A stretch of DNA of 17,204 nucleotides from Halanaerobiales bacterium (GTDB lineage: Bacteria; Bacillota; Halanaerobiia; Halanaerobiales; M55B127). A program made the position numbers and the translations under genes. Of the stretch, positions 1 through 7,823 are shown one piece after another (the stretch's first letter is position 1; every line of letters starts with the position of its first letter). Below the pieces are notes generated by a model that ran no database searches, was not told where the DNA came from, and saw nothing but the letters and a program-made list of their open reading frames with translations. The stretch covers positions 1 to 17,204 of the forward strand of contig JAIPEV010000014.1 of assembly GCA_021736965.1 (NCBI GenBank), given 5' to 3'.

Positions 1-1405
1 ATACTACATCAGGAGCACCTTTTAAGTAGATATAATTTCCAGTTGGAGTTTTATAGGATGTAGCCATATATTTATCTTCTGAAGTAAAAGGTATTTCATT
101 TGTTCTTTGATAATCATTTTTTTCTAATTCTTTTTTATCAAGACCAGCTTTTTTTGCTGCAGTAATTACAGCACCCTCAGTAGGATCTCCAACAACATTC
201 CATATATTATCTTCCTTGTTAATTACTGCATTACTGCTAAATATTGCAGATTTTAAAAACAATTTAAGTGTGTGTTCTTTTTTAAGTTCTATTGTTTTGT
301 TATTTTCTATAAACTCTCCTTCAGGTTTATAGCCTGTTCCTGTTACATTAATATATCTATTTGGTAAATAGATTTGATTAACAGTCATCTGATTTTCGGT
401 TAAAGTACCTGTTTTATCTGTACAGATTACAGTTGTAGATCCTAAAGTTTCAACTGCTGGTAAGCTTTTTACCAAGGCATTATGTTTAGCCATTCTACGC
501 ATCCCGATAGCTAATGTAATTGTAGCAACAGCTGGTAAACCTTCTGGTACTGCTGCAATTGCTAAAGCAATACCGGTTTTAATCATATCTATTACTTCAT
601 TGCCTGAAATTATTCCTATTAAGGAGATAATTCCAGCTAAGAATAAGGTTATCACAATTAATGACTTACCCATTTGATCTAATTTTTCTTCTAGAGGAGT
701 TTTTTTATCTTCAGTTTCACTTAATAAATCACTTATCTCTCCCATTTCAGTCTTATTACCGGTTCCAGTTACTATAACAATTCCATTTCCCCTTGTAACT
801 GCTGTTCCCATATAGACCATATTGGTTGTATCTGCTAGAGAAAGTTCTTCTTTTTTTAACTTGTCTGTATCTTTACTGACCGGATCTGATTCACCGGTTA
901 GAGTTGACTCATCAACAGCTAAGTTATCAGCTTCTATTAGCCTACCATCAGCAGTAATTCTATCTCCTTCTTCAATAATCATTATATCCCCAGGGACAAC
1001 ATCTTTTGAGTCAATTTCTTTTATATTATTATCTCTTAGAACTTTTGCTTTTGTAGAAACCATTTTTTTTAATTCTTCAACTGATTTTTCTGCTCTATAT
1101 TCAGTTATAAAACCAAAAATAGCATTTAATAAGATAACGGTAAGGATTGCAATACCTTCAACAGTATCACCAATAAAAAATGAAATAATTGAAGCTACAA
1201 TTAACAAGATTACAATTATATTCTTTAGTTGATCAATAAATATCTTCCAGGCAGATATCTGCGATTTTTGTTTTAAGCTGTTAAGTCCAAATTCTTTTAG
1301 TCTTTGTTCAGCTTCATTTTGATTTAAGCCAGAATCTTGATCAACATCAAATTTATTTAATATTTCTTGAGCTTCATATTGATAAATTTCTTTATCTAAG
1401 TTCAT
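1..1405 (-). CDS. P2-type cation-transporting ATPase, N-terminal part (partial)
   Basis: ATP-driven cation pump of the plasma membrane, visible for 468 codons from its ATG at 1405; the C-terminal third lies beyond the left edge. Seen in order: an N-terminal cation-ATPase segment (residues 1-50), membrane helices near 55-105, the actuator loop with TGES at 170-173, a helix pair near 248-300 containing VPEGLP at 286-291, the phosphorylation motif DKTGTLT with D330, and the nucleotide-binding KGAPD at 462-466. PEGLP together with DKTGTLT places it in the P2 group (Ca2+ or Na+/K+-type pumps; SERCA/PMR1-like by resemblance). The ion cannot be assigned, because the M5-M6 ligands are outside the window. 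A GGAG lies 8 nt before the ATG. It sits downstream of the kdp terminator, so it is probably a separate unit, although no convincing promoter was found in the 55 bases between. Confidence 0.93.
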   Translation of the reverse strand, partial: MNLDKEIYQYEAQEILNKFDVDQDSGLNQNEAEQRLKEFGLNSLKQKSQISAWKIFIDQLKNIIVILLIVASIISFFIGDTVEGIAILTVILLNAIFGFITEYRAEKSVEELKKMVSTKAKVLRDNNIKEIDSKDVVPGDIMIIEEGDRITADGRLIEADNLAVDESTLTGESDPVSKDTDKLKKEELSLADTTNMVYMGTAVTRGNGIVIVTGTGNKTEMGEISDLLSETEDKKTPLEEKLDQMGKSLIVITLFLAGIISLIGIISGNEVIDMIKTGIALAIAAVPEGLPAVATITLAIGMRRMAKHNALVKSLPAVETLGSTTVICTDKTGTLTENQMTVNQIYLPNRYINVTGTGYKPEGEFIENNKTIELKKEHTLKLFLKSAIFSSNAVINKEDNIWNVVGDPTEGAVITAAKKAGLDKKELEKNDYQRTNEIPFTSEDKYMATSYKTPTGNYIYLKGAPDVV

Positions 1406-1461
1406 ATTAATTCTCCTTCAATTTATATTAATAGTTCAATAATATAATTGGATATTAATTT

Positions 1462-1510
1462 AAAATAACCTTCTTGCTACCTCTTAATTTAGGTAAAAGA
1501 AGGTTATTTT
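1462..1510 (-). terminator. Intrinsic terminator after the kdp operon
   Basis: A perfect 14-bp inverted repeat (arms 1462-1475 and 1497-1510), with a further inner 5-bp pairing (1478-1482 with 1491-1495), lies just past the stop codon of the last kdp-operon gene. Read on the minus strand, the distal arm ends in TTATTTT and T/A-rich sequence follows. The position fits the end of the kdp transcript. Confidence 0.8.
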
Positions 1511-1532
1511 ATATGTTTTTAGTTTTGAACTA

Positions 1533-2372
1533 CTATTCTTCTTCATCAGGTTCTTGTTTGTATTTATGAAGAAGTACTGAACATTTGGTTTTAGAGGCAA
1601 TTTTATCAGTTTTCCGACCAAATAAGGTTTGATATAACCACCAATCACCAGAGGGGCCGATAATTAAGAGATCAAAGTCTTCTGAGGTTTCTCCTATAAC
1701 ATCTTCTACTGGACTACCTTTAAGTAACAATTTATTAGCATCGATATCAAATTTTTCCGCTTTTTTTACTGCATCCTCTAATAAGTGCTCACCCTTATTT
1801 TCGTCACCTTTGTACTTGTCAATAACATGACCTATTGTTAAGGTTGCATTGGTGTCTTGAATTATACGTGAAATAAGATTGAGTCTACTGTTGTCAGGTT
1901 CAAAAGCGATTGGATAAAGAATCTTTTTTGTATTTTTGATATCAACTCTATTTTTATAAATTATCACATCACAATGAGAGTTATTCATAATATGTGATGC
2001 CATTTTTGATATTTTACTTTTTGGCTTTGGTCCCCAGCCTAGAAGTATTGCATCTGCATCTAAATCATAAGCTTCTTCTAAAATACCTCTTGCTATAGAT
2101 TTATTAGTGGTCATCTTTCTCCGACTATGGATTCCTTTCCTCATCATCATGTGATGACTTTCAGTAACCCTATCTCCTCCCTCACGCCATTCGCGAGGTA
2201 TACCCGAGTAATTTCCTTCCTTCATAACGTGAATTAATTCTACAATCCCAGATTTTTTTTCTATAAGATAGGAAACTAAGTTTGTTAAGTTATTTATATC
2301 AGCCTTATGTCCTAGAGGAAGTAACATTTTATTGTAGCCGGTCCACTTTCCAGACTTATCTTTTGAGATCAT
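1533..2372 (-). CDS. Tandem universal stress protein (two USP domains), fifth gene of the kdp operon
   Basis: Predicted soluble cytoplasmic protein of 279 residues made of two USP (UspA-like) domains, about 12-142 and 147-270. The second domain carries a near-canonical nucleotide-binding pattern G-x2-G-x9-G (G239, G242, G252), followed by Arg where Ser/Thr is usual. The first domain lacks the pattern, having only GWG at 112-114, so it may be a structural or degenerate half. The start overlaps the kdpC stop by 4 bases (ATGA), with AAAGAGGTGAT upstream, so it is translationally coupled and part of the operon. KdpD sensor kinases contain a USP domain, in some species a c-di-AMP receptor; a free tandem USP here may sense ATP or c-di-AMP for the pump. 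That role is inference. The C-terminus is acidic (DEEE). Confidence 0.88.
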   Translation of the reverse strand: MISKDKSGKWTGYNKMLLPLGHKADINNLTNLVSYLIEKKSGIVELIHVMKEGNYSGIPREWREGGDRVTESHHMMMRKGIHSRRKMTTNKSIARGILEEAYDLDADAILLGWGPKPKSKISKMASHIMNNSHCDVIIYKNRVDIKNTKKILYPIAFEPDNSRLNLISRIIQDTNATLTIGHVIDKYKGDENKGEHLLEDAVKKAEKFDIDANKLLLKGSPVEDVIGETSEDFDLLIIGPSGDWWLYQTLFGRKTDKIASKTKCSVLLHKYKQEPDEEE

Positions 2373-2941
2373 TTATTTATCACCTCTTTAAGGCTTATAT
2401 TTAATTTTAGTACATTAACTCTGCTTTGTCCAAACATACCAAGTAAGGGTTTTTCAATATTTTGATCAATTATACTTCTAATTATTTCTTCAGAAATACC
2501 TGTGTTTTTAGATATATAATTTATCTGTAAATATGCTGCTTCCGGGCTAATATGGGGATCTAAAGCAGAACCTGATTCAGTAACAAAGTCAGCAGGTATT
2601 TGATCTTCATTTAATAAATATTTTTCACTTATCTCAACTAGACTATTTTTAACTCTTTCTGTAAGTTGGGGATTATTTGGTGCTAAGTTTTGGCTACTAG
2701 AGTAATTTCCGTCATATCGAATTGATGAAGGTCTTGATTTAAAGAAATTAGGACTTTCAATTTCTTGACCAATTATTAATGATCCGACTACTTCATTATC
2801 ATAAGCTACTAAACTTCCACGTGCTTTATTTGACCAGATATGTCCAATTATTCCTACTGATAAGGGATAAATAATCGAAAATATGATTATTCCTACCAGT
2901 AAAAGTTTTAAAGTTATTAAAAGTTCGTGTTTTATATTCAT
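2369..2941 (-). CDS. kdpC: Potassium-transporting ATPase subunit C
   Basis: KdpC is the single-span accessory subunit of the high-affinity KdpFABC K+ pump. At 190 residues it matches the family length. There is one N-terminal membrane helix (about 10-34) followed by an extracytoplasmic domain with family signatures: GSLIIGQ at 53-59, RPSS at 70-73 and SALDPHISPEAA at 125-136. The ATG directly follows the kdpB stop (TAA-ATG, no gap), and the stop overlaps the next gene. All conserved blocks are intact and nothing looks unusual. Confidence 0.97.
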   Translation of the reverse strand: MNIKHELLITLKLLLVGIIIFSIIYPLSVGIIGHIWSNKARGSLVAYDNEVVGSLIIGQEIESPNFFKSRPSSIRYDGNYSSSQNLAPNNPQLTERVKNSLVEISEKYLLNEDQIPADFVTESGSALDPHISPEAAYLQINYISKNTGISEEIIRSIIDQNIEKPLLGMFGQSRVNVLKLNISLKEVINK

Positions 2942-4981
2942 TTAGAAAACCCCCAACATTACTAATAGAGTATCAATAATTTTAATAGAAATAAAGGGTG
3001 CGATAAGCCCAGCTCCTCCGTACATAAAGAGGTTTTTTCTAAGTAATTTAGCAGAGCTTTCTGCTTTATAGTTAACACCTTTCATGGCGAGCGGAATTAG
3101 AAATGGAATAATTAGTGAGTTATAAATTAGTGATGCAATGACAACACTTTGTGGTGAATAAAGATTTAAAATATTTAAATGTTGTAATCCAGGTATACCA
3201 GCACTAAATATCGCAGGGACAAGGGCAAAGTATCTTGAAACATCATTGGCTATACTAAATGTTGTCAAAGATCCTCTTGTCATAAGTAACTGCTTACCAA
3301 CTGCAACTACTTCAATTAACTTTGTAGGATCAGAGTCAAGATCAACCATATTACCTGCTTCTTTAGCAGCATTGGTACCAGCCTGCATAGCCAAGCCTAC
3401 ATCTGCTTTAGCTAAAGCAGGAGCATCATTTGTTCCATCACCGGTCATCCCTATTAACTTACCTTGCTTTTGTATCTTTTCAACTAAAGCAATTTTTTCT
3501 TCAGGTTTAAATTCTGCATAATATTTATCAATTCCAGCTTGTTCGGCTACATAGCGGGCTGTTCTTTCATTATCACCGGTAGCCATTATTGTTTCAACAC
3601 CCATTTTTTGAAGTTCCTTAATTCTTTCTTTAATACCTAGTTTTAACTCATCTTGAAGTTCAATTAGGCCGACTATCTCTTTATTAACAGAAACAGCTAA
3701 AGGTGTACCTCCATTATCTGCTATTTCATTTGCTTTCTCAGTTAATCCTTCAGGTACATTGTCTGCATATTCTTTAACTGCTTCAACTGCACCTTTTCTT
3801 ATCTCAGTACCGTCTGGTAGATTAATTCCACTCATTCTTGATTCTGCTGAAAATTCAACGAAGTTATCTTTTGTTAGTTCTTCTTCATTCACATCAATTC
3901 CCTTATCATTAGCAAGGTTTACAATCGATCTACCTTCTGGAGTTTCATCAAAGTATGAAGACTGTAAACAGGCTTCATATAGTTTTTCTTCATTATCATT
4001 TCCAACGGGAATAAAGTTTTCTGCAATTCTTTCACCGGTTGTAATAGTACCTGTTTTATCTAAGATTAAAGTATCAAGATCACCTGCTGATTCGACTGCT
4101 TTACCAGATTTAGCAATTATATTTTCCCTGGTGACCCTTGTCATTCCTGCAATTCTAATTGAAGCAAGTAAGGCTCCAATTGTTGTTGGCATTAAACCAA
4201 TTAAAAGGGCAATTAAGTTTGCGACATCAACATTCATTTCTACATACATTCCAAAAAAACGCATTGTAACAACTGCTGCCATATAGATAAATGTAAAGCT
4301 AGCTAAAAGTAAGGTCATTGAAATTTCATTTGGTGTCTTTTGTCTAGAAGCGGTTTCAACTAAACCAATCATTCTATCTAAAAATGATTCTCCTAACTCT
4401 GCTGTAACTTCTATCTTTAATTTATCACTTAGTATTTCAGTTCCTTCAGTTACTGAGTTTCTATCTCCACCACTCTCTCTGATTACAGCTTCAGATTCTC
4501 CTGTTATAGCAGATTCATCTACAGAAGCACTTCCTTCAACAACACTGCCATCCCGAGGAATTAAGTCACCCTTACTCACAAAAACTAAATCTCCCTTTTT
4601 AATTTCTTCACTCGGAAGTATATCATAGTCATTTTCAGTGATTTCTTCTAAGGGTTTATCTTCTTTTAACCTCTTCCCTTCTGTTTCTACCTGGAGAGCT
4701 TTCAAACTATCTGCATGTGCTTCGCCTTGTAGTTCAGCTAAAGATTCTGCATAGTTTGCAAAAAGAAGTGTAAATACTAATATTAATGTTATTGTTGCAT
4801 AGTACCAGGTTGGTTCAGTACCATTAAATAATGGTGGATAAAAGGTTAAGATGATAGTAAGTATGGTGCAAATTTCTACAACAAACATTACGGGATTTTT
4901 AATTAAATACATTGGATCTAATTTTACAAAGGACTGTTTAATTGCAGTAAACTGTTGTTCCCAATCTATATCGAATTTCAT
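2942..4981 (-). CDS. kdpB: Potassium-transporting ATPase subunit B (P-type catalytic subunit)
   Basis: Catalytic P-type ATPase subunit of KdpFABC, which hydrolyses ATP to drive K+ import through KdpA. From the chosen start it has 679 residues, close to the 682 of E. coli. Motifs seen: TGES at 160-163 (actuator domain), GLMPTTIGAL at 262-271 (membrane helix), DKTGT with the phospho-acceptor D308, TGD at 468-470, and GDGTNDAP at 514-521. Start choice: an in-frame ATG at 4996 lies inside kdpA and has no good ribosome site. The ATG at 4981 is preceded by GGAGGG at 7 nt and sits one base after the kdpA stop, giving the protein start MKFDIDW, so 4981 is preferred. No motif is damaged. Confidence 0.97.
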   Translation of the reverse strand: MKFDIDWEQQFTAIKQSFVKLDPMYLIKNPVMFVVEICTILTIILTFYPPLFNGTEPTWYYATITLILVFTLLFANYAESLAELQGEAHADSLKALQVETEGKRLKEDKPLEEITENDYDILPSEEIKKGDLVFVSKGDLIPRDGSVVEGSASVDESAITGESEAVIRESGGDRNSVTEGTEILSDKLKIEVTAELGESFLDRMIGLVETASRQKTPNEISMTLLLASFTFIYMAAVVTMRFFGMYVEMNVDVANLIALLIGLMPTTIGALLASIRIAGMTRVTRENIIAKSGKAVESAGDLDTLILDKTGTITTGERIAENFIPVGNDNEEKLYEACLQSSYFDETPEGRSIVNLANDKGIDVNEEELTKDNFVEFSAESRMSGINLPDGTEIRKGAVEAVKEYADNVPEGLTEKANEIADNGGTPLAVSVNKEIVGLIELQDELKLGIKERIKELQKMGVETIMATGDNERTARYVAEQAGIDKYYAEFKPEEKIALVEKIQKQGKLIGMTGDGTNDAPALAKADVGLAMQAGTNAAKEAGNMVDLDSDPTKLIEVVAVGKQLLMTRGSLTTFSIANDVSRYFALVPAIFSAGIPGLQHLNILNLYSPQSVVIASLIYNSLIIPFLIPLAMKGVNYKAESSAKLLRKNLFMYGGAGLIAPFISIKIIDTLLVMLGVF

Positions 4982-4982
4982 A

Positions 4983-6716
4983 TTACATCCCTCCACTTAG
5001 CATTTCAGCTATAGGACCTACAGCTAAAGCTGGCATAAAGATTAGTCCGCCAATAATAATCATAACTCCAACAAAAAGCACTAAAAACGAGAAGTTTTCA
5101 ACCTTTAAAGTACCTTCTGTTTCAGGTCTAATTTTCTTATTGGCAAGGTAACCAGCGATAAGAAGCTGTCCAAATATCGGGAAATAGCGTCCCATCAGGA
5201 TAATAAACCCATTTAATGTATTATAAAATAATGTGTTATCCATTAGGCCTTCAAAACCACTACCATTATTCGCAGCTGCAGAAAACATTTCATAAAGAAT
5301 TTCAGCAAATCCTCTAAATCCAGGATTATTTATTGCCTCTTTACCCATATCTGTTACTACAGCCCAGGAAGTTGGTAATAATACTAATACAGGAAGTAGT
5401 AGTATTATTAAGGCAGCAATCTTTACTTCTCTCCATTCTATCCGTTTTCCTATATACTGTGGCGCTCTTCCGATCATTAAACCAGCAATAAATACACAGA
5501 TAATAATATAGGTCATTAAATTTAATAATCCTACTCCGATTCCATTAAATAGGCAGTTCATTGCCATTGCTAAAAATGGACCTATAGTTCCAGTTGCATT
5601 GAAGCTGTTGTGCATGCTATTTACTGCACCATTTGTAGTAGATGTAGTTGAAACTGCCCAGAGGGCACTTAAGGCTGGTCCAAATCTAACTTCTTTACCC
5701 TCCATATTACCAATACTTTGATCAATATATTGTCCACTTTCACTTATTTGTAATCCATTATTTGGTTGTAGTTCGCCGTAAACGCTTACTGTTAAAAGCC
5801 CTACGAATATAAAAAATATTGCTCCAATTAAAATCACACCATGTCTTCTTTTACCGATCCAGATTCCGAATGCATAAATTATTGCAATTGGGCTGGCTAA
5901 AAGAAATAAATTAAGTATAATATTTGATAAGATAGTTGGGTTTTCAAATGGATGGGCGGCATTGGCTGCAAAAAAGCCTCCTCCATTTGTACCTAAGATT
6001 TTAATTGCTTCTATTCCAGCTACAGGACCGATTCTAATAGATTGATTAATACCTTCAATGGTATTAACTATTATTTCGCCCCCAAACCATTGAGGAGCAC
6101 CCTGTGAAACTAAAAATACTCCAATAATTAATGAAACCGGAAACAAAAATCTAACAGCACCTTTAATTAGGTTTTTATAAAAGTTGCCTAACTTATCATT
6201 TTCTTGATTTAAGATACCTCTTGTAAAGGCAGGTGCTAAGGCTAGTCCAGTTGCAGCAGATAAAAACATAGCTAGTCCTACTCCAAATAGTTGACTAAAA
6301 GTTGAAAGTATTTCACCACCATAATGCTGCTGATTAGTATTTGTAATAAAAGTGCTTGCTGTGTGAAATGCTTGATGCCAACTCATTCCTTCTAGATTTA
6401 AAGTATTTAGAGGTAATATATTTTGAAACTTAAAAATTAAAAACAACATAACAAATAGTATAAAGTTAAACAGTAATATAGAATATAGGTATCCTTTCCA
6501 ATCTGTTTCTTTTTTGATATCTAACTTTAAAAATTTAAAAATCACATTCTCTATTTTACTAAACGGTTTTTCTATCTTATCAAACCATTTAAACCATTTT
6601 GGTAGAGAACTCTTACTGGTTGCTTCATCTCTGTATATCCATGCTATATATTCTCCTAAAATATAGATTAAAATAGCTAGTAGAATAAAAAATACTAAAA
6701 GACTAAATATTAACAT
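4983..6716 (-). CDS. kdpA: Potassium-transporting ATPase subunit A (K+ channel-like subunit)
   Basis: K+-binding and translocating subunit of the Kdp pump, homologous to the SKT/Trk channel superfamily. It has 577 residues (E. coli 557) and about ten hydrophobic helices. The four filter regions are visible: ITNTN at 124-128, TNGGGFF at 243-249, STTNGAV at 359-365 and AANNGSGF at 481-488. A strong ribosome site (AAGAAGGTGATC) precedes the ATG, and the gene starts 15 bases after the kdpF stop. Compared with E. coli, an additional charged/aromatic segment near 30-60 accounts for much of the extra length. It is followed at once by kdpB. Confidence 0.97.
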   Translation of the reverse strand: MLIFSLLVFFILLAILIYILGEYIAWIYRDEATSKSSLPKWFKWFDKIEKPFSKIENVIFKFLKLDIKKETDWKGYLYSILLFNFILFVMLFLIFKFQNILPLNTLNLEGMSWHQAFHTASTFITNTNQQHYGGEILSTFSQLFGVGLAMFLSAATGLALAPAFTRGILNQENDKLGNFYKNLIKGAVRFLFPVSLIIGVFLVSQGAPQWFGGEIIVNTIEGINQSIRIGPVAGIEAIKILGTNGGGFFAANAAHPFENPTILSNIILNLFLLASPIAIIYAFGIWIGKRRHGVILIGAIFFIFVGLLTVSVYGELQPNNGLQISESGQYIDQSIGNMEGKEVRFGPALSALWAVSTTSTTNGAVNSMHNSFNATGTIGPFLAMAMNCLFNGIGVGLLNLMTYIIICVFIAGLMIGRAPQYIGKRIEWREVKIAALIILLLPVLVLLPTSWAVVTDMGKEAINNPGFRGFAEILYEMFSAAANNGSGFEGLMDNTLFYNTLNGFIILMGRYFPIFGQLLIAGYLANKKIRPETEGTLKVENFSFLVLFVGVMIIIGGLIFMPALAVGPIAEMLSGGM

Positions 6717-6731
6717 AATTTGATCACCTTC

Positions 6732-6821
6732 TTAAAACTTTGTAGGATAAAACAAGACATAAGTTAAGTAAATAAAAACAAATAATGTTACAATAAATAA
6801 GATTATATTACCTATATTCAT
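6732..6821 (-). CDS. kdpF: KdpF, small membrane peptide of the Kdp complex
   Basis: A 29-residue ORF, below usual gene-calling limits. It encodes MNIGNIILF at its N-terminus, a single hydrophobic helix (about 5-24) and ends YPTKF. That layout, with a helix then Tyr-Pro and a terminal Lys-Phe, matches KdpF, the small subunit that stabilises KdpFABC. GGGGTGA lies about 6 nt before the ATG. An in-frame ATG two codons upstream overlaps this ribosome site and is less likely. The peptide sits between the riboswitch terminator and kdpA, exactly where kdpF is expected, and is the first gene of the operon. Confidence 0.92.
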   Translation of the reverse strand: MNIGNIILFIVTLFVFIYLTYVLFYPTKF

Positions 6822-6848
6822 TGACATCACCCCATAATTGAATTATAT

Positions 6849-6881
6849 AAAAAAACCACAACAGTTTAACTGTAGTGGTTT
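6849..6881 (-). terminator. Riboswitch-controlled intrinsic terminator in the kdp leader
   Basis: Stem of two 14-base arms (6868-6881 and 6853-6866) with a single mismatch and a very short loop. On the minus strand it is followed by a run of seven T (three in the stem, four after it). It lies between the c-di-AMP aptamer and kdpF. A competing hairpin, TACAGT paired with ACTGTA (6885-6890 with 6869-6874), would occupy the 5' arm of this terminator and is a candidate antiterminator. This is the expected expression platform of an OFF switch. Confidence 0.9.
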
Positions 6882-6906
6882 ATATACAGTAATCTGCCTT
6901 TTATTT

Positions 6907-7018
6907 AAGCTGATGAGGTTAGCTGACGGGCTGAGAGTAAAAGGTCTCTCTCCAATTCTGGATTAGCCCCAATTTAATGGGTCCCCCACTTTCAATTAAT
7001 ATTGAAATTAAGCTTCAG
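6907..7018 (-). ncRNA. ydaO/yuaA-type c-di-AMP riboswitch controlling kdp
   Basis: On the minus strand this leader carries the hallmark ydaO blocks in order: GGGGGACCCA (6980-6989), GGGGCTAATC (6961-6970), a small hairpin (GAGAG...CTCTC), then CCCGTCAGCTAACCTC (6915-6930). The ends can pair as AAGCT with AGCTT, closing P1, and TTCAA...TTGAA forms a small hairpin near the 5' end. Known of the family: c-di-AMP binding promotes termination, and ydaO switches commonly control K+ uptake, including kdp. Here the aptamer is followed by a strong terminator and then kdpF, so high c-di-AMP (a sign of K+ sufficiency) should shut the pump off. Confidence 0.94.
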
Positions 7019-7047
7019 AAAAAATATATAAATTTTTGTTTAAGTAC

Positions 7048-7074
7048 TTTATAGAATAAATAAACTCAAGTCAA
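7048..7074 (-). promoter_or_regulatory. Probable promoter of the kdp operon
   Basis: TTGACT (7069-7074) lies 15 bases from TATAAA (7048-7053), or 17 bases from the overlapping TAAAGT. The expected start near 7041 would place the aptamer 20-25 nt into the transcript. The spacing to TATAAA is short, so the exact -10 is uncertain. Confidence 0.6.
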
Positions 7075-7147
7075 TCTAATCAGAAAAATTTATATTTATA
7101 TAATATTATTATTATTCACCTTTGAAGTAAAAAGTCCTTTATTTTAA

Positions 7148-7798
7148 TTATTCAAAATTTCTAATTTTATCTAAATTTTCATTTTTACCCATTACAAGAA
7201 GGGTGTCATTTTCTAATATCTTATCATTTGCACCTGGAGACATATTTAGATGTTTTCCTCTTTTGATTGCCATCACATTCACATCATATTTACTTCTAAA
7301 CTCAAGTCGTGCTAAAGACTTGCCAACCATCTTTGAAGAGGCTAATATTTCAACAACACTATAATCTGGTGCAAATTCTAGATAATCCAAAACATTTGAA
7401 GAAATTAAATTATGGGCAATTCTTTCCCCCATATCTCTTTCGGGATAGACAACCCTGTCTGCACCAACCTTTGTTAATACTTTTCCATGTAAATTATCCT
7501 GAGCTTTCACTATTACATAAGGAACTCCCAACTCTTTTAAAATTAAAGTACATAAAATATTAGCATGTAGATTATCACCAATACTTACAATTGCAACATC
7601 AAAGTTTCTGACTCCAAGTGTTTTTAATGCTTCTTCATCAGTGGCATCAGCCTCTACTGCATGAGTTACATAATTAGAGATGTCTTGTATTTTTTGATGG
7701 TTTTCATCTATTGTTAATACATCATGGCCATTATCTGCTAAGGTTTTAGCTACACTGGAACCAAATCTACCTAGACCAACTACAATAAATTGTTTCAC
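7148..7798 (-). CDS. ktrA: KtrA-type regulatory RCK protein of K+ uptake
   Basis: Cytoplasmic gating subunit of the Ktr K+ uptake system, 216 residues, the usual KtrA length. The RCK_N Rossmann domain (1-120) has the dinucleotide motif GLGRFG at 8-13 and an acidic D31 at the end of the second strand. The RCK_C domain covers about 135-216. KtrA family proteins form an octameric ring that gates KtrB with ATP/ADP, and in several Firmicutes the RCK_C domain binds c-di-AMP. It starts 25 bases after ktrB and shares its transcript. No clear terminator follows, so some read-through into the kdp leader is possible. Confidence 0.93.
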   Translation of the reverse strand: MKQFIVVGLGRFGSSVAKTLADNGHDVLTIDENHQKIQDISNYVTHAVEADATDEEALKTLGVRNFDVAIVSIGDNLHANILCTLILKELGVPYVIVKAQDNLHGKVLTKVGADRVVYPERDMGERIAHNLISSNVLDYLEFAPDYSVVEILASSKMVGKSLARLEFRSKYDVNVMAIKRGKHLNMSPGANDKILENDTLLVMGKNENLDKIRNFE

Positions 7799-7823
7799 GA
7801 TTATTACCTCCTCAACATTTATG

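Noticed and set aside
822..1232. Plus-strand open frame of 136 codons inside the P-type ATPase
   Set aside because: It is antisense to a clear P2 ATPase, is rich in Ser, Ile and Phe as expected for a reverse frame, and matches no family. The same holds for the other plus-strand frames across the window.
1406..1461. Promoter for the P-type ATPase
   Set aside because: Several TATA-like hexamers occur, but none has a credible -35 box at 16-18 bases.
4983..6716. KdpA filter change (NTNQQ where E. coli has NTNWQ, and STTNGAV with Asn where E. coli has Cys)
   Set aside because: The core filter residues and glycines are intact; changes beside them look like ordinary family variation.
7083..7147. 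Terminator after ktrA
   Set aside because: Only AT-only short palindromes and weak pairings are present, with no G/C-containing stem; it is not strong enough to call.
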